Shown: positions 1 through 32,060 of the stretch, in pieces
How the letters are laid out: every line of letters begins with the position of its first letter
How positions within the stretch are numbered: position 1 is the stretch's first letter
Assembly: GCF_001039355.2 (NCBI RefSeq)
Contig: NW_019773637.1
Span: forward strand, 473,988-537,987
Source of the DNA: Lingula anatina
Taxonomy: Eukaryota > Brachiopoda > Lingulata > Lingulida > Lingulidae
DNA length: 64,000 nt
Reading direction: 5' to 3'
Translations under genes and position numbers: made by a program
Notes under the pieces: generated by a model
Databases searched by the model: none
Told to the model about the DNA's origin: nothing
Seen by the model: only the letters and a program-made list of their open reading frames with translations

Positions 1-153
1 TCAATACATAAATTTACAGATTTAATTTTTGTTTGTTTGTTTCACTGTCAAAAGCTTTCGATGAAAATAATATCAGTGGGTAAAAAAAATAATTTTCTGA
101 AAATCACAATGGAGCAGAATGATTATGTGTCAGTTAATGTCTGACCAACTTAC

Positions 154-1746
154 TGTTCCCAGGCTGAAGGTTCTCTTGAAATTTCCAAATATGTCATAGA
201 CCAGTACACTGCCATCATCCTGTACGCAAAGAAGATCTTCCGTGTTTGACCAACCAAGCTGAATAACACGACCACTGTTCCACTGAAAAAGAAAAAAAAA
301 AACTCAGAAATTTAATTACCTAATTAATTATGATATCCAATTTAAAAAAGAAATAGTTGTCATTTTTGCTACTGAAAAATAATATCTTCTGTTATGAACC
401 GGTCTGAGAATTTTTAATGTTCCACACATTGTATAATTTCATTTTGTGACATACTTCCAGTAATTTTGTTCAAATTTGTTTCCAATTATCTGATTAGTAG
501 TTTCAAAGTTGTTTCATATTTCACTAGTCCCCTGCCAAATTTACTGGTCAATTGCCACTGAGCAGAGGCTAACACAGCATATGTCTTAGGCTGTGTTCAG
601 ATAAAAAAATTGTTGGTCCAGCAGGATTGATCCATCTCTGTGGGGTTTCTCCTGAATTCTCCTGAATTGTCTAGGGCCATCCCTTCCAAAAGCTAGGAAA
701 TGTAATTACATCCTAGCTTCTGGAGGTGGCAGTCCAGACAATTTAGCTGTTTAGATTGAGTGCAAGAATCCCTAAAGAGATACACTGTAGGTTGATCTTG
801 CTAGATTGGTGACTTTTAATCTGAACACAGCCATACTCACAGTGAACCTGGTGATTTCTCTTCCAGCAGCAGAATAGATATATACTGTGGGTTTGATGTT
901 TCCTTGCACTTTGGCTACTAATTTACTCTCATCCTGAATCAGGGCTGGAAAAAAAAGACCGAAAAATACTCTTATGCCTACATAAAAACTGGTTAAGCCA
1001 TATTAGTCCACTTATATCAAATTGTTACTTTAGGGTCTAAAATAAGTAGAATCTGCTATTTTGAAACAGGCACAGTCTTCCATTTACTTTAACGGCTCCC
1101 AGTGATTTTGTATTTCCTGTGCTTCAGGAAAGCTGGGCCTGTCATACTGAATACATTAACTTAAACTTGATACATCCCCAGTGACTCTGTCAATCATTTC
1201 TACCTATAGGACCTCCATACGGTGCCGTGGCAACATTATACTTGTACAAGTCCTGCATCCATTCCATCTGATACAGCTCTGTTTTCCTGATGAAAAACAG
1301 CATAGGCATTAAAATTCAAGTATGTTAGATGTGACAGTGTGTTAGGTGTGACGGAAATACATGTACTTAACTGAATTATAGTCATATCAGCATTAATTCT
1401 GTAATATGAGGCTGCACCATTGGAAAATTATTGTTGGATAATTATTACATTATGGAACCATCCCCTGTCTTGCTTTTTACTGTTTTAATCTTGGTAATAT
1501 CACATATAAATGCCAGAAATTATGGAGGGGGGGGCGGATGGGGGGGGGGCAACATCAACTGCAACAAAACAATAAAATGCAGTTGGCCCGCTTTGCTAAA
1601 AAAGAATCATCACCTCTGTTGTCAATAAAATTATAATGACATTTAAATGCACGACACTTTATTGCAGTATAAAGCGTCTGCCAGCACGGGACATACCTGT
1701 AAAAGACTTCCCCTAAGGGATTCCAGTCCGCAGTAGCCAGCGCCAT
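154..1746 (-). CDS. VPS16: VPS16, HOPS/CORVET core subunit, 5' part
   Basis: Four coding exons on the minus strand: 1697-1746, 1204-1286, 841-944 and 154-282; the gene continues off the left edge. All junctions are GT-AG and in phase. The start ATG at 1746 opens with residues including TADWNPLG, matching the conserved TANWNPLG start of VPS16. Exon 2 carries a YQMEW...APYGGPI stretch and exon 4 the [16 protein letters not shown] segment of the N-terminal beta-propeller, about 122 residues in all. In known animals VPS16 is a core subunit of the HOPS and CORVET tethering complexes that drive endosome and lysosome fusion. Intron 1 holds a G-rich tract (about 1527-1549) and intron 3 an inverted-repeat element ending 2 bp from a splice donor. 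The alpha-solenoid C-terminal half is not in the window. Identification is from recalled family similarity; I consider it secure. Confidence 0.93.
589..832. mobile_element. Inverted-repeat element (MITE) in VPS16 intron 3
   Basis: About 244 bp bounded by terminal inverted repeats: GGCTGTGTTCAGAT at 589 and its reverse complement ending at 832, with looser similarity continuing inward (a GATTGATCC/GATCAACC pair). There is no coding capacity, so it is a non-autonomous DNA-transposon derivative. I could not define a clean target-site duplication. Its right end touches the splice donor region of VPS16 exon 3 (donor at 835-840). Confidence 0.65.
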
Positions 1747-4700
1747 GTTTTCAGCTTGTCATGTGACTTCCTTGTCGTATCGGTGCATTATCATTTCCAT
1801 TTCAGACTTAAAGAGGAAGAGGTACAAACGAACTTTGTCAAACAAAAAATATGTTACAAAGCATTTCTTTCATTTCAAGATAAGAAGATACAAAACAAGA
1901 TGTAAAGAAGACATACAACTGGTTTTTAAGCAGGTGAGTTTGGGTTCAGGCTTTAAAACTAACTTGCCCTAATTTTGAATGTAAATTGGGTCACACAATT
2001 TCGTTCTCTCGGAAGTTTTCAGGAAGACTTTATTTGAAGTTTTTAAAGTCTAGTTACTATGTAAATGTTTCTTTGTTTCTCCACATATAAGGAAATTCTT
2101 TTTGGATATTATGTAGAATTTATTTATTCATCAGCTGTTGAACGGGGTGAGTTATTTGACGACTCTTCAGTCTCAATTTTATTTTATTTTTTTTTTTCGT
2201 GCATTATTTGTATTACAAATTCAGTCTTATCAGTCTTTACTCGCGCGTTGAGGAACGGGATACTTAAACATTTGAATCACAAAAAACAGTTTTACTCCCA
2301 TGCAAAATTAACACAAACTGATGCTCTGAATTCAAATTTCAAATTCTGCATGCATCTATATTTTGCAAAGATACCTCCAGCTGTTTGGGACGTTACCCCC
2401 CATGTTACCCCCCCCCCCCTCCACCCACTGCAACATTGAAAATGACCCAAAGTCTCGCAACTTAGCATAAAAGCAAGCCAGATTGTGTTAGATTTTTAGG
2501 AGATTGGGGTCACATATAATGGCATAGTATATCTATTTTTCATGGTGTTTTTCTTGCGGTTTTCTTTTACGTTCAGTAGAATGAATAATGTGCACAATAC
2601 TATTTATACATGTATAGTAAGTTCAGTTTTTCATGTTAGTCTGTATTGCTTTCTTAGAAAATCTACAGTTTCACTTTGATGCATGTATTCGTGAAAAGTT
2701 TAGCCTGTGGCTTTGTTATCTCAGTAAAACGGCCTGTTGTTTGGCTTCTTTGACTTTCGACCACAAAGCCTGACTTAAGACCACAAAGTCCAGTTCTGAA
2801 GCCAGTGAAGCAAGACAAAACATTTTAACCTGGTCCTTGTGATATCATACTTTCTATCTAGTCAGAGAGTGGTTATTTCTGTTAATTACTTAGTGTTGGA
2901 AAAAGGAGAAATTGACTGTTAAAATGATGACATAGTAGTTTGTAAAGATTTCTTTTCTGAAGTAAATTATCACAGTGGGTAGTTATTCATGTATCTTTTA
3001 ATTTAGACGCATATTGGCTAGGATCACATGAATGTGGGCTAGAACATTTAATTGTTTGGAAAGCTGTTGAGTTGTTTGTTTATGCTTGTACCCCGATAAA
3101 CAATCATTTGGGACCTGAATGAATCCAGGTCAGTCAGTTAAGTTATAGATATAGGATAACATGGTCAAGGATAAACCTGTGATCTAGAAATAATAAGGTT
3201 ATCATTATATATTTATCAAACTGAAATATCAAACTCAATAAAATGTGCTGAAAATGTCGCCATAAATCTCATTTGTCTTATAACTTAAATGCAAATGTCT
3301 AACTCAGTTTATCTGGTTGAAAATAATATAAAGCTTAAAACTTGTATTTGTTGTTGGACAGATTGTCAGTGTTGTTCAAACTATTTCAAAGATTTAGCAT
3401 TTTAAAGCAAAAAATATGCTAGATTGAACATTTAACATACTATAGTACCTTGGCTAAAATATGTATATAAGCGGTACGATCAAAGGAAGTTATATAGGTC
3501 ACTTATGCAATTATTGTTTTCCCAGGGACTTAACTCTCTTTACACTGACTTTCCCTGTCAACCAAGGTCTAATGACTAAAATTTTTTCCAAAAAATTATT
3601 CTCCAATGATTTGGTATTGAGCTTCTTATGCCAGTCTAATGGCCTTAATCTTTTCAGGTGATGTTTTGACTTTGACTCGCGAGGTGCTCTATTTTAAGAT
3701 GAAAGTGAAATCATATATTTAAATTATAATGTTTTTCTTTTTCTTTGTGGTGCATTTTATACAGATTTTTAACCTTGTGCAACAAACCTTTATTACATTG
3801 CATTAGTTTAGTCAAGTAGTTATTGAAGCAAGGGTGGGGGGGGGGGGTCATCCTGTCAACTGAGTTAACCAGATTACGATCTCCAATTAGGAGTCTAAAC
3901 ATGTCTTTGGTCAGGTTAAGTATGTGTGTCCTTACAGACCAACAAAGGAGGTTTTGTGTTGTAAACAACACTGTGGCATCATCTCAGGTGGGGCAATTAC
4001 TCTCTAAATAGAAGCAAAACTGATGATTACATAACCCAAACAGTGCCTGGATATTTACACCTCAAAATGATTACTGTTTATTCAAAATGTTTGGAGTTGA
4101 CACTTTATTTTGTATCAGTCATTTGTAAATTTTTGTTTACAACTGAAAGGAGATATCTTGAAAATGAAAACAATATGGTGAATAAGAGAAGTGTTTGAAA
4201 TTTGTAAGACATGAGATAATATGTGTGGAAAGAAATGTTTTCAAGATATTTTTTGTGCTTTAATACAAGGTTGCAATATTTTTGCATATTTACTATCTTG
4301 GACAAGGGAAAACTTTTTTGTGTTAACTGTTAATTTCTGACTTATGATGAGACTTTTTAGAAGGGATGGAGGATGTCTCTAAGCTAGGACCCCAAAATGT
4401 AGAAAATTTATTTAAAAAATTGATATGGTATGAAAATATGGAGATAGTATTACTATATATATCTATAAGCGATACTGATTCAGACGTTAAAAAGGCTACA
4501 CCTAGCTATAAATACCCCATTTATTCCAGACATATTGATTCCAGTATCGTTTTATAACAGATCATTTCAAACATTTGGTGCTTGACATGTTTGATGAGTA
4601 AACAAAGTTGTTGTTTTTACCAACCATTGCGACTAGGCAGTGGATGGGAATGGGATTGTTAGTCGCTAAACTGCTAAACTGTGTTTGAAATGTTATACCT

Positions 4701-4766
4701 TGTAGTTAAATATGTCAGAAAGACAACAGTGACTGCTTTGCTTGTGGTGTTGATCTCTCTCTCTCC

Positions 4767-4819
<53 letters not shown>

Positions 4820-6977
4820 CCAATGTTTTATCATTATTGGTAAAACAATGTTCCAATTTATGCTATTAGTGTTATATAGTTTTAAACAGCATGACTTGTG
4901 ATTATTCATTTTATTACAAACTGAATGGACAGATACTGGTTAATAGGTCAAGTTTATAATCTGAAATTTGAAGAAGGTGCAGATTAAAAGTCTTGTGTAC
5001 AGCTGACTGGGCAAATAATTAATTTTTTTAGCATGTGCATTTCATTTAAATTGTGCAGAAAACTGGTAGTCATTGGTGATTTGTGTGAGCTACATGGAAT
5101 GTGCACAGCTGTACTCTTGCTTGTTTGATAAAAAATGGATTAAGGCTGGATGTAGATAATCTGTGACAAACAGGCATGCTTGCGCGCATGCACACACATA
5201 TTCACACGCACAGGTATCGTTTATATAAAGTGTTTGGCCTAAATACCTGTATTTTAACCTAGACTATGTTAAATACACTGTAATCAGGGGACCAGATAAG
5301 GATTATGGAGGGCTAATCACTTGGACTGATAAATCGTGAACCTATTGTTATAGGTAGATACATTAACCCCGAGTTTATTAATTACGTGTTGTTATTTCAT
5401 TTTGGGTGTTTACACTTGTTTCCATTAACGCTAATCTATTTCGCTCCAAGTGACATCATTCTTCCATAATTGTAATCAAGGAGGAATGTCCACAGCATGA
5501 GTCGAAATGTTTAAATCAAGTCTGGGTCAATTTCATTTAAAGAACTTCAGTCCAAAAATTTGTCTTCATTATAGGCCAAAATTCTTGATGTCTTCGGTGA
5601 ACTGAAATGTTTAGTCGCAGATCTGTTTTAAAACAATAAAGAAATGCTTCAGACCAGTTATTATTTGATTAGATTACTATCAATATATGTAAAACTGAAT
5701 TGGACCAAATAGTTTTCGGTCCAACAGCATTGGCAAGTTCTGTACTAACGTCAGCTGGATTGTAACAGATACGCCCCATTGGCTGCTAGTGTGAATGCCC
5801 CTCTGGCTGTATCAGCGTGACCCACGGACTGATAAAGTGATAAGGTTTTGACAGTAAATTTGGAAACTTTAATTTTGGATATCTATATGGCAGTCGGTAT
5901 GTGTACCACCTTTCTGTTTGCAGTCCTGTTCTTTTGCTTTATTTTCTTATGTATGGACTAGTTAGCCTCTAGGTTCAGTATATATGCTTAGTGTAATTTA
6001 AAATTCGTCAAGAATTTTATTTTACACTTCATGTTTTTTACTGCACTCATTTCATTGGTGTTTTTCTTTTCTGGATATTGTAAGACAGTAGAATTGTTGG
6101 AGCTTGACATATTTAAATATTATGTAGTATAGTTGCATATTATATTATATATATTAATTCAGTTTTTCCCACTGAAATGCAGTTGGTTCAAAAAGCGATC
6201 ACAAAAATGATGAATGAACTAAAGACAGAAGGCTTGCCTAGAATATTCTTATCTTTATTAATTTAAAACACAGTAAGGGAACAAATTGTTAGGTCAAACT
6301 AATGACACATTTGCTTGGAATGAGGAGGGAAAACTAATTAAATGTGACCATTTTGAGGAATTTTTTAATGTAACTAAACCACAAAAATTCAGTTAATGCA
6401 ACAAGATATAATTGCAAAGGGTTTCATTTTTTCCTCTTTGTAATCAAATGTCAAAAATTCAGGACGTAAGACAAGATACGCTAAGTAGGGCAGGTGATAA
6501 TGGATGTTTGTCAAAATAAGATGTATATGATTCCAGTAATCTAGAAGGAAGTAAAAAGCAGGCATAGGGCAATGTTTGGAGGGGTGGAGAAAAAAAAAGA
6601 ACATTGTTGGGTATTAGAAACTTAAAAGGCTCGTTTAACTAGATTGCAGTTTAATGGAAGTAAGTCACTGATTTAGTCATCGCTGTAGCCACCTCTCTGT
6701 TAAATATATATAGGCCTAGCAAAAATCAGGATAATTACCCAAATTGGCACAACTTTGCCTAGGCGTGGCAAGTGTTGTTATAGCTGTCACGTAAAGGTCG
6801 CCATTACAGTTGTTTTAAATTCTGAGTAGCAAATATGGGAACTGAAATTATCCTGTTGTGACAGCTTGATTATATCATAAAAATGTTTTTCCTTTTTGCT
6901 CCAGATGTGCAGTGAAGTTGTCCATCTATAACCCCGCGTAAGCAGTGAGAGATGGAAGTGTAGGTGGCAGCAGCAGT
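1747..6977. other. No recognised gene; VPS16 promoter and p110 upstream region
   Basis: About 5.2 kb AT-rich sequence between the divergent VPS16 and p110 genes. Open frames here are short, low-complexity and do not resemble proteins I know. It contains a G run at 3834-3847, a CT microsatellite at 4753-4815, and an imperfect inverted-repeat pair at about 5290-5480 (an ATTATGGA...CACTTGG motif facing its complement) that may be an old MITE. The region probably holds the VPS16 promoter and 5' non-coding exons of the p110 gene: an acceptor-like AG at 6903-6904 precedes the p110 start exon, implying at least one upstream non-coding exon that I cannot place. Confidence 0.5.
4753..4815. repeat. CT/GA microsatellite
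   Basis: Nearly pure CT dinucleotide run with a few interruptions at its left end. It creates spurious Leu-Ser and Arg-Glu open frames on the two strands. Confidence 0.9.
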
Positions 6978-26236
<19,259 letters not shown>

Positions 26237-28684
26237 AAGAAGCGGGCAACTTTCTAGCATGGATAGAAAAACAGTGCAGCTCTCTAGAATGGATAGAACA
26301 GAGCAGCTCTCTAGAATGGATAGAAAAAGTGCAGCTTTCTCGATGAGTTTATAGTGCAGGAATTTAGGACTGGAAGATACACTTTCATCTGATAGCACTC
26401 TTTATATTGTGGCTTTTTATATATGTTTTTAACTTCATCCTGGTGAGTTTGCCTTCATAAAGGTGGACATATTTTGTTTTTATTTAATGTTAGTGGGCAA
26501 ACTGGCTTGTGTGAATGTTTCACTGTGGCAGTCTGAATTTAAAGAATAATATCCCTTCTTGTATGCACAAATCAAGCTATGCACAAGGCAATGCAAAAGT
26601 CCAACGTGGATTTTTTTAAACCCAAGATGTTTTATTTCACCGGGCAGCAGTTGCCTGTGAAGCCATGCATGCTATGAATTATGCATGGGCAAAATATGCC
26701 TTTATTTTAAGAGAAATATCATAATTATTATCAGAGCTGCCAAGTAGTTTTCTTCTGGGGATCCGTTGTGGTTACCATGTGTGATACTTGACAGTCCACA
26801 ATATCAGTGTTATATACGGCAATGGCTTTGAATTGAGTGACTTTGGGGTTTTAGATTTTGATCATCCTTTGGGATAGAAGAGATCATGATTCACTGTTGT
26901 TGATTTCTATTAGTGTAGATAACTGCTCACAGAATGAAGGATATCATAGTAAAAATCTGCACCCAGTTTGTATACATTTTATCGTATTTATTGCAGCTCT
27001 TAGAGTGAAGGATTTTAATGGCCAAAGAATGGCAAATGTAATTAGATGGAGAAGAAATTATTTTTATTCTATGTTCAGAGTACTCTGAGTTATAGAGTGC
27101 GGTTGATGACATCTGTATGTATATGCAGAGAATATATATGTATACCATGTTCAACATCATCTTTTATCACCCTGAGTTTTAACATAGTTACGGTTATATT
27201 CCACACCAAGCAATCCCTCTTTCACACTTCCAAATCTTGAATTTCTGAGCACTGATGATAATTTTATTGTATCCTATGTGTGTGTTTTGAAATAATGACC
27301 GAGTTCTGAAAGAGCACTGCTTGTTGAAAGAAAAAGGGATAATCAAACAACTAAGGAACTCGGGGTCACATGTCATCCCATTAAAAAAACAGCAGAGTTT
27401 ATTCATTTTGATATGAAAAAGAGATACATTTCCGATGTTATAGGATATACAAATTTTATTCTGTTTACTCCATGTTGGTAGGTTTGGAGCTGGTCATTCA
27501 GAGTTAGTTGGCTGTTGATATTTTATTGCTCTTTGTGTAACGCAGCTGCAGACTGCTCACGTGAAGTGAACACCCTAACAGCATTTTGTGAAAATAATAA
27601 TTGGAAGTTAAGTTTTAAGTCCATTTGGTGAACAGATTGATAAGGATAGAAGTAGCGGCGTAATGAAAGCGTAATGAAAGCGATATTAGGGCTGTTTCAG
27701 GAAGGCATCTTTTGCTTATTTCTGACCGTTGCTGGATTTTTGCAATGAGACAAAGCAAAATTTGCAACCAGTATGGCAAATTATCAGCTAAATGTAGTTT
27801 TCAGAAACAATTTTTTCAGCCACTCATTTTTCTCAGACCCTTAAACATTTTTTTCAAAGAAGAAGCCATTATATTGAATAATTGAACACACATTGCCATG
27901 TAGTGTTTTATTCTATAGGCTCTGCATAAAAACATTCCTTTTAAAAAGTTACAATAAGAAATTTGTGATGATCAAAGTTTTTAACTTCTTATCCATCATA
28001 TTCCATGTAGTTTTATTACCAGTGTGATGAAATCCATCAAGTTAAGCTGATGTTATTTCAGTGTAAAAATTTTTTCACTGTTTTAGTAGAATGTCATGTC
28101 TAAAGGTGTTTGATTTTCATATATGTTATCGGACACTATGCAAGTAGTTATATAGTAAGAGAAGAATAAATGTAAAATTTTATATATTTGCCTTTTGTTA
28201 TCATTTTAAAATGGTTGGGCCATTTTTGGTAATAATTAAAATTACAATAATAATGATAATAATAATAATCACGCCTCTGCCTACGAGGGCACGAGACATT
28301 TCGGCAAACACTGACACTGGCTTTTCTTGGCTAATTGTTTAATCGATGGAAGTTTGGTGCTGTCTAATCGGTTTGTTTTGGAAAACGCAAGTGGAGTTTG
28401 TGATTACGTGTTGTAATTTTTGTAGCAAAATCATAGATTTAATCAACATGGTGTTTTAAAGTTATACTGAATTTCATTTTTCAAACTACTTGCATACTGG
28501 TGTCAACTTATTCTATGGCAGACTTTTAAATGGAGAAATTCATTTTGAAGTATCAATTAACATTTTGACATTTCCTTGATTCTTGAAAAAAAAGGTTAAA
28601 ATGGTATTGGCAAGTTTATAAACAGTGGTCATTGTCAACTGCAACGTGAGTTATATTAACATTTAAAACGTATAAGAACTTAAC
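26237..28684. other. p110 3' UTR and intergenic sequence
   Basis: No protein-like frame seen. The first 110 bases hold a short tandem repeat (26245-26345). An AATAAA lies at 28164-28169 and could end a long 3' UTR; an ATA-rich repeat follows at about 28240-28270. Confidence 0.5.
26245..26345. repeat. Short tandem repeat in p110 3' UTR
   Basis: About 3.5 imperfect units of 27-34 bp built on GCAGCTCTCTAGAATGGAT, starting just after the p110 stop codon. Confidence 0.75.
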
Positions 28685-30611
28685 ATGGGAAATGGCCAGT
28701 CGACCAGGGGACGCAGGAATAGGAACAGGCAGGACTTGAACGGCCCCCCAGACCCTGTGAGAAATGGAACGAGACGACGACGACGAGGTGAGGCCCGACT
28801 TAATGGTGACTGACACTAATAATAGGGTCTTCGACTCTCTCTCTCTCTCTCATGCACACACACACATATGACCATTTTCATGTAGTGAGGATTATTCATA
28901 ATTGAATTTGCCATAAACTTGAAATTTCTCTAACAATTTATCTAAAAATAAGAAAATGATATGTATAAAAAATTTCTTGCCAACAGCTGCTCAGGACGAC
29001 CCCTTGATGCCACAACCAGCCATCCCAGAGGAGCAGGAATCAGTGTCCTCAGTGGGAGGTCCGTCCTGTCACTCTGTGCTACGTAACAGACATCGTCCCA
29101 GCACTGATTCCAGGTTGTCAGCAATAGCAGGAGCAATGCCTGATTACCGCCAGTCAGATGGTAAGGTTGAACATTGGGGTGGGATCTCGCTATGCACCAA
29201 AGTCACCCAAAATGACTCTCTAATATTGTTTTAAACATCAAATAACTTTATATTTCAATTCTGCATCCCAAATTTCATTTTTTTTCTTGAACTTCATAAA
29301 ATGATTGTCTTCAGATCAAGATCTGTAGAGGAGAAATATGTTTTGCAGCTCAGACGAAAGTGAACATCCATTTTGCAACATGACAACCCACTTCCTAACT
29401 CAGGAGCTGCACACACATACACACACACACACATACACACACACACACACACACACCCATTCGACATGATAACTAAGCTATCTCTATCATCCTTTCAGAC
29501 AAATTTGCAGAATTGCCCCACGATTCAAGTTCCAAATGTTGGTGTCTAAGATGGTAAGATACTAATTATTATTAATTATTATTAATTAATTTTTTTTTTC
29601 ATACAGACAGTTTGAGGTCATGGTTACCTTCTGTCACCCAGCTTCACCATGAAGTTTTAGCCTCCCTCCAAAATGACGAGAATGAGGTCATTGAGCAGGC
29701 CATGCTGAACAGCTACAATCAGCACACTCAGGCCAGTATGGCAGCAAATCCCAATGTGGCAGCAAATTCCAATATTGCAGCAAATTCCAATATGGCCTCT
29801 CTGACAGCAAATTCTGGCATGGGACCCAGTGCAAGACAAGAAGAGAATGGCACAGGAAATCTTGAAAATCAGTCACAGAGGACGCAGCAAAGTATGTTGA
29901 AGTGGGTTAAATAGAAAATGAACAACATTAATTAACTGGCACAGCTTTCAAAAATTATGAAGCAATCTTTGCTTGAAATTTGTTATATGTAGTAGTTCTG
30001 TTTATTTATATTTGTTGTTGTTTTTCATTTTTTTAATGATTACTTGAATTATTATTTAGGTGCCTTAAGGAGGAGTCTCAGTGCAGTTGCATCAGACCTA
30101 TGGGTCCCTTTCTCTCCTGAATCATTTGGTACAGGTAATAACTTTGATATGTTAACCTAATGTGGAAAGGTGGAGTGAAAAACTACTGAAAAATAAATAG
30201 TTTGGCTTAAGAGAAAAATATTATTATTACTGAAATATAATTGTTGTGGCTTTTTTATTCTTATTATTTTAATTTATTTTAATTTTTTTTCATTATATAT
30301 ATGTGACAAGAATTGTTTTTACGTTTAGATATTATCACTTTTGTGTTAATTTGTCTGAAATATTTTACATTACCCTTTTCACAGGCTGGGATTTGGTGCT
30401 TGTTATTATGTGGGGTGTGTTCATCCTCCCAATATTGGCTGTATACTGGCTGATAAAAATCTCCTATCAAGAGTGGAACCAAACTGGGAGAAGACCTGTG
30501 CAAACAAGAACGGGGTCAAGGTCAAGGTCACAATCCAACCCAGGGTCAAGGTCACATTCAAATAATAGACGATGTCTTAGCAGGTCAAATGCAAACAGAC
30601 CCACAAGTTAA
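28685..30611 (+). CDS. Unrecognised 287-aa protein: myristoylation-type N terminus, UIM candidate, one C-terminal TM helix
   Basis: Five exons with clean GT-AG junctions in consistent phase: 28685-28787, 28987-29160, 29607-29891, 30060-30134, 30385-30611; TAA at 30609-30611. I do not recognise a family. It starts MGNGQST, a good N-myristoylation context (Gly2, Ser6), followed by an Arg-rich stretch ending RRRRR. The middle is polar and probably disordered, with AANSNI/AANSNM tandem repeats. Residues encoded around 29670-29710 read ENEVIEQAMLNS, fitting the ubiquitin-interacting motif pattern (acidic run, hydrophobic-x-x-Ala-x-x-x-Ser). The last exon starts with a hydrophobic stretch of about 20 residues (LVLVIMWGVFILPILAVYWL), then a Ser/Arg/Asn-rich basic tail of about 50 residues. 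A membrane-attached ubiquitin-binding protein is a reasonable guess, not a demonstrated function. AATAAA at 30637-30642 suits a short 3' UTR. Confidence 0.8.
29405..29457. repeat. CA microsatellite
   Basis: CA-rich run with TA interruptions in intron 2 of the 28685-30611 gene. Confidence 0.85.
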
Positions 30612-30636
30612 TGTTTTAACCAAGATTTGTGCATAA

Positions 30637-30642
30637 AATAAA
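30637..30642 (+). terminator. Polyadenylation signal AATAAA
   Basis: Canonical hexamer 26 bp past the stop codon of the membrane-protein gene, followed by GT/T-rich sequence. Probably its 3' end. Confidence 0.6.
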
Positions 30643-32060
30643 GCTGTCACAACTCTTCTCTGAATGTGTTGGAAGATGCAGTGTGTATGTTGGTCATAAG
30701 TAAAATTTATGCTATAATCTCCACTTAAATGGTTCTATATCTTCCTTAAATATTTTCTCAGATAGATAAAAATATGGTGAATTTGGATGTCATATCTTAT
30801 GTGTTTACCTGTAAAAAATTTTGAATATACAGCTGAGTATATGGTTGACCTGCAACAGTTTCATTTTAGGCAAACAGCATATAATGTACTCTGATCTAGG
30901 ATATTGCTACTAAAGTACTTGTAACTACTGTACATTTACTGGGTAGCATGTAATGGTGGGGGTAGCTGCTCCCTGAGCTACAGAGATAACTTGAAACGAA
31001 CCTCTACATTATAGAATATCCTTGTTGTTTCCAGTAACTGGATGTTTGTTTCAATTTAACTCTGAAGCTAAGGGTGAGGCAGCGGGCACAAGGATAACAG
31101 ATTAATGTCAAGCTAGTATACTGTACAATACTAGTAGCTAGATGAGGCAAATATAAAACAGTAAGGCAAACGGCATAAATTATCATACTGTATGCTATTA
31201 TAGACATGTACACATATAGCTGTTGAGGGTTACATGTGTAGAAATTGGACTAATTAAGTGTACATTAATTTGTTAATTACATACAGGTACACGTACTGTA
31301 CTGTACATGTACTGTGGTGTAGGGATGCCAGTTGACTTTTTTGAATGGCAGATTCCAAAGATATTTGTCTCAAGTTAAAAATTGTAACTTAACTTTTTAT
31401 GACTTAAAATTTAACTTTTACTGAATGACTCACCTGTTACTGGTAATATTTGCAACATATTGTTTGTTACTTGTTTTCGCAAGCCTTGCACAATGGTTTA
31501 TGATAGATTTTAAGCTGCAGTGATTATCTTTAGCTGCAGTGTGTGATAAAGATTCCTTGATAACCAGAAAAATATTTTTAAACAATATTTTTATTTGTTG
31601 ACATGTTACCTTTATCATAATTATTAACATTACTACCATTATTATTTTTTTATTATCACTATTATTAAAATATGAATTTCCCAAATCTTTGTTTGTTTGA
31701 TTGTTTTAAAAATTTTGTAGAGTACTTTACTTTTAAGAAAAGGACATACGCGTGTGAAAATATTGTTATTATTCAAATATAATATATGCAGAATAAACAA
31801 ACAAGAAAAAAGACTGAACCACAGACAAATATTCCCTCATCAAATTGGCATTTGATTGTTTTGTTAAGTCTTCCACGATAGGTCATGTCAACGCGATTCC
31901 CTCAGGTGCGCCCAATCACAAAATGTCTCACAAATTCTCTGACCTCTCGCGAGATTTCTGCATCGCGGGATTTTCGCAAGTGCTCTTGAGTTCAACTTGT
32001 GCTTTTGATCTGGAATATTGAAAAACTATCAACTTCAGCAAGACGCTGATTAAAACTGAC
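30643..32060. other. Intergenic, RCC2 upstream region
   Basis: AT-rich, no protein-like frame. The last 200 bases become richer in CG (for example CTCTCGCGAGATTTC near 31944, containing a TCTCGCGAGA element known from vertebrate housekeeping promoters), which suits an RCC2 promoter. Confidence 0.5.
31944..31953. promoter_or_regulatory. TCTCGCGAGA palindromic promoter element
   Basis: Perfect 10-bp palindrome about 110 bp upstream of the RCC2 start codon. The same sequence is a known core element of many vertebrate housekeeping promoters; its role in this organism is inferred. Confidence 0.5.

Noticed and set aside
2065-2439. 124-codon open frame upstream of p110
   Set aside because: Composition is low-complexity, with Phe and Ser runs and no recognisable domain; no splice partners or clear start context.
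4674-4869. Arg-Glu and Leu-Ser repeat open frames on both strands
   Set aside because: They are artefacts of the CT/GA microsatellite.
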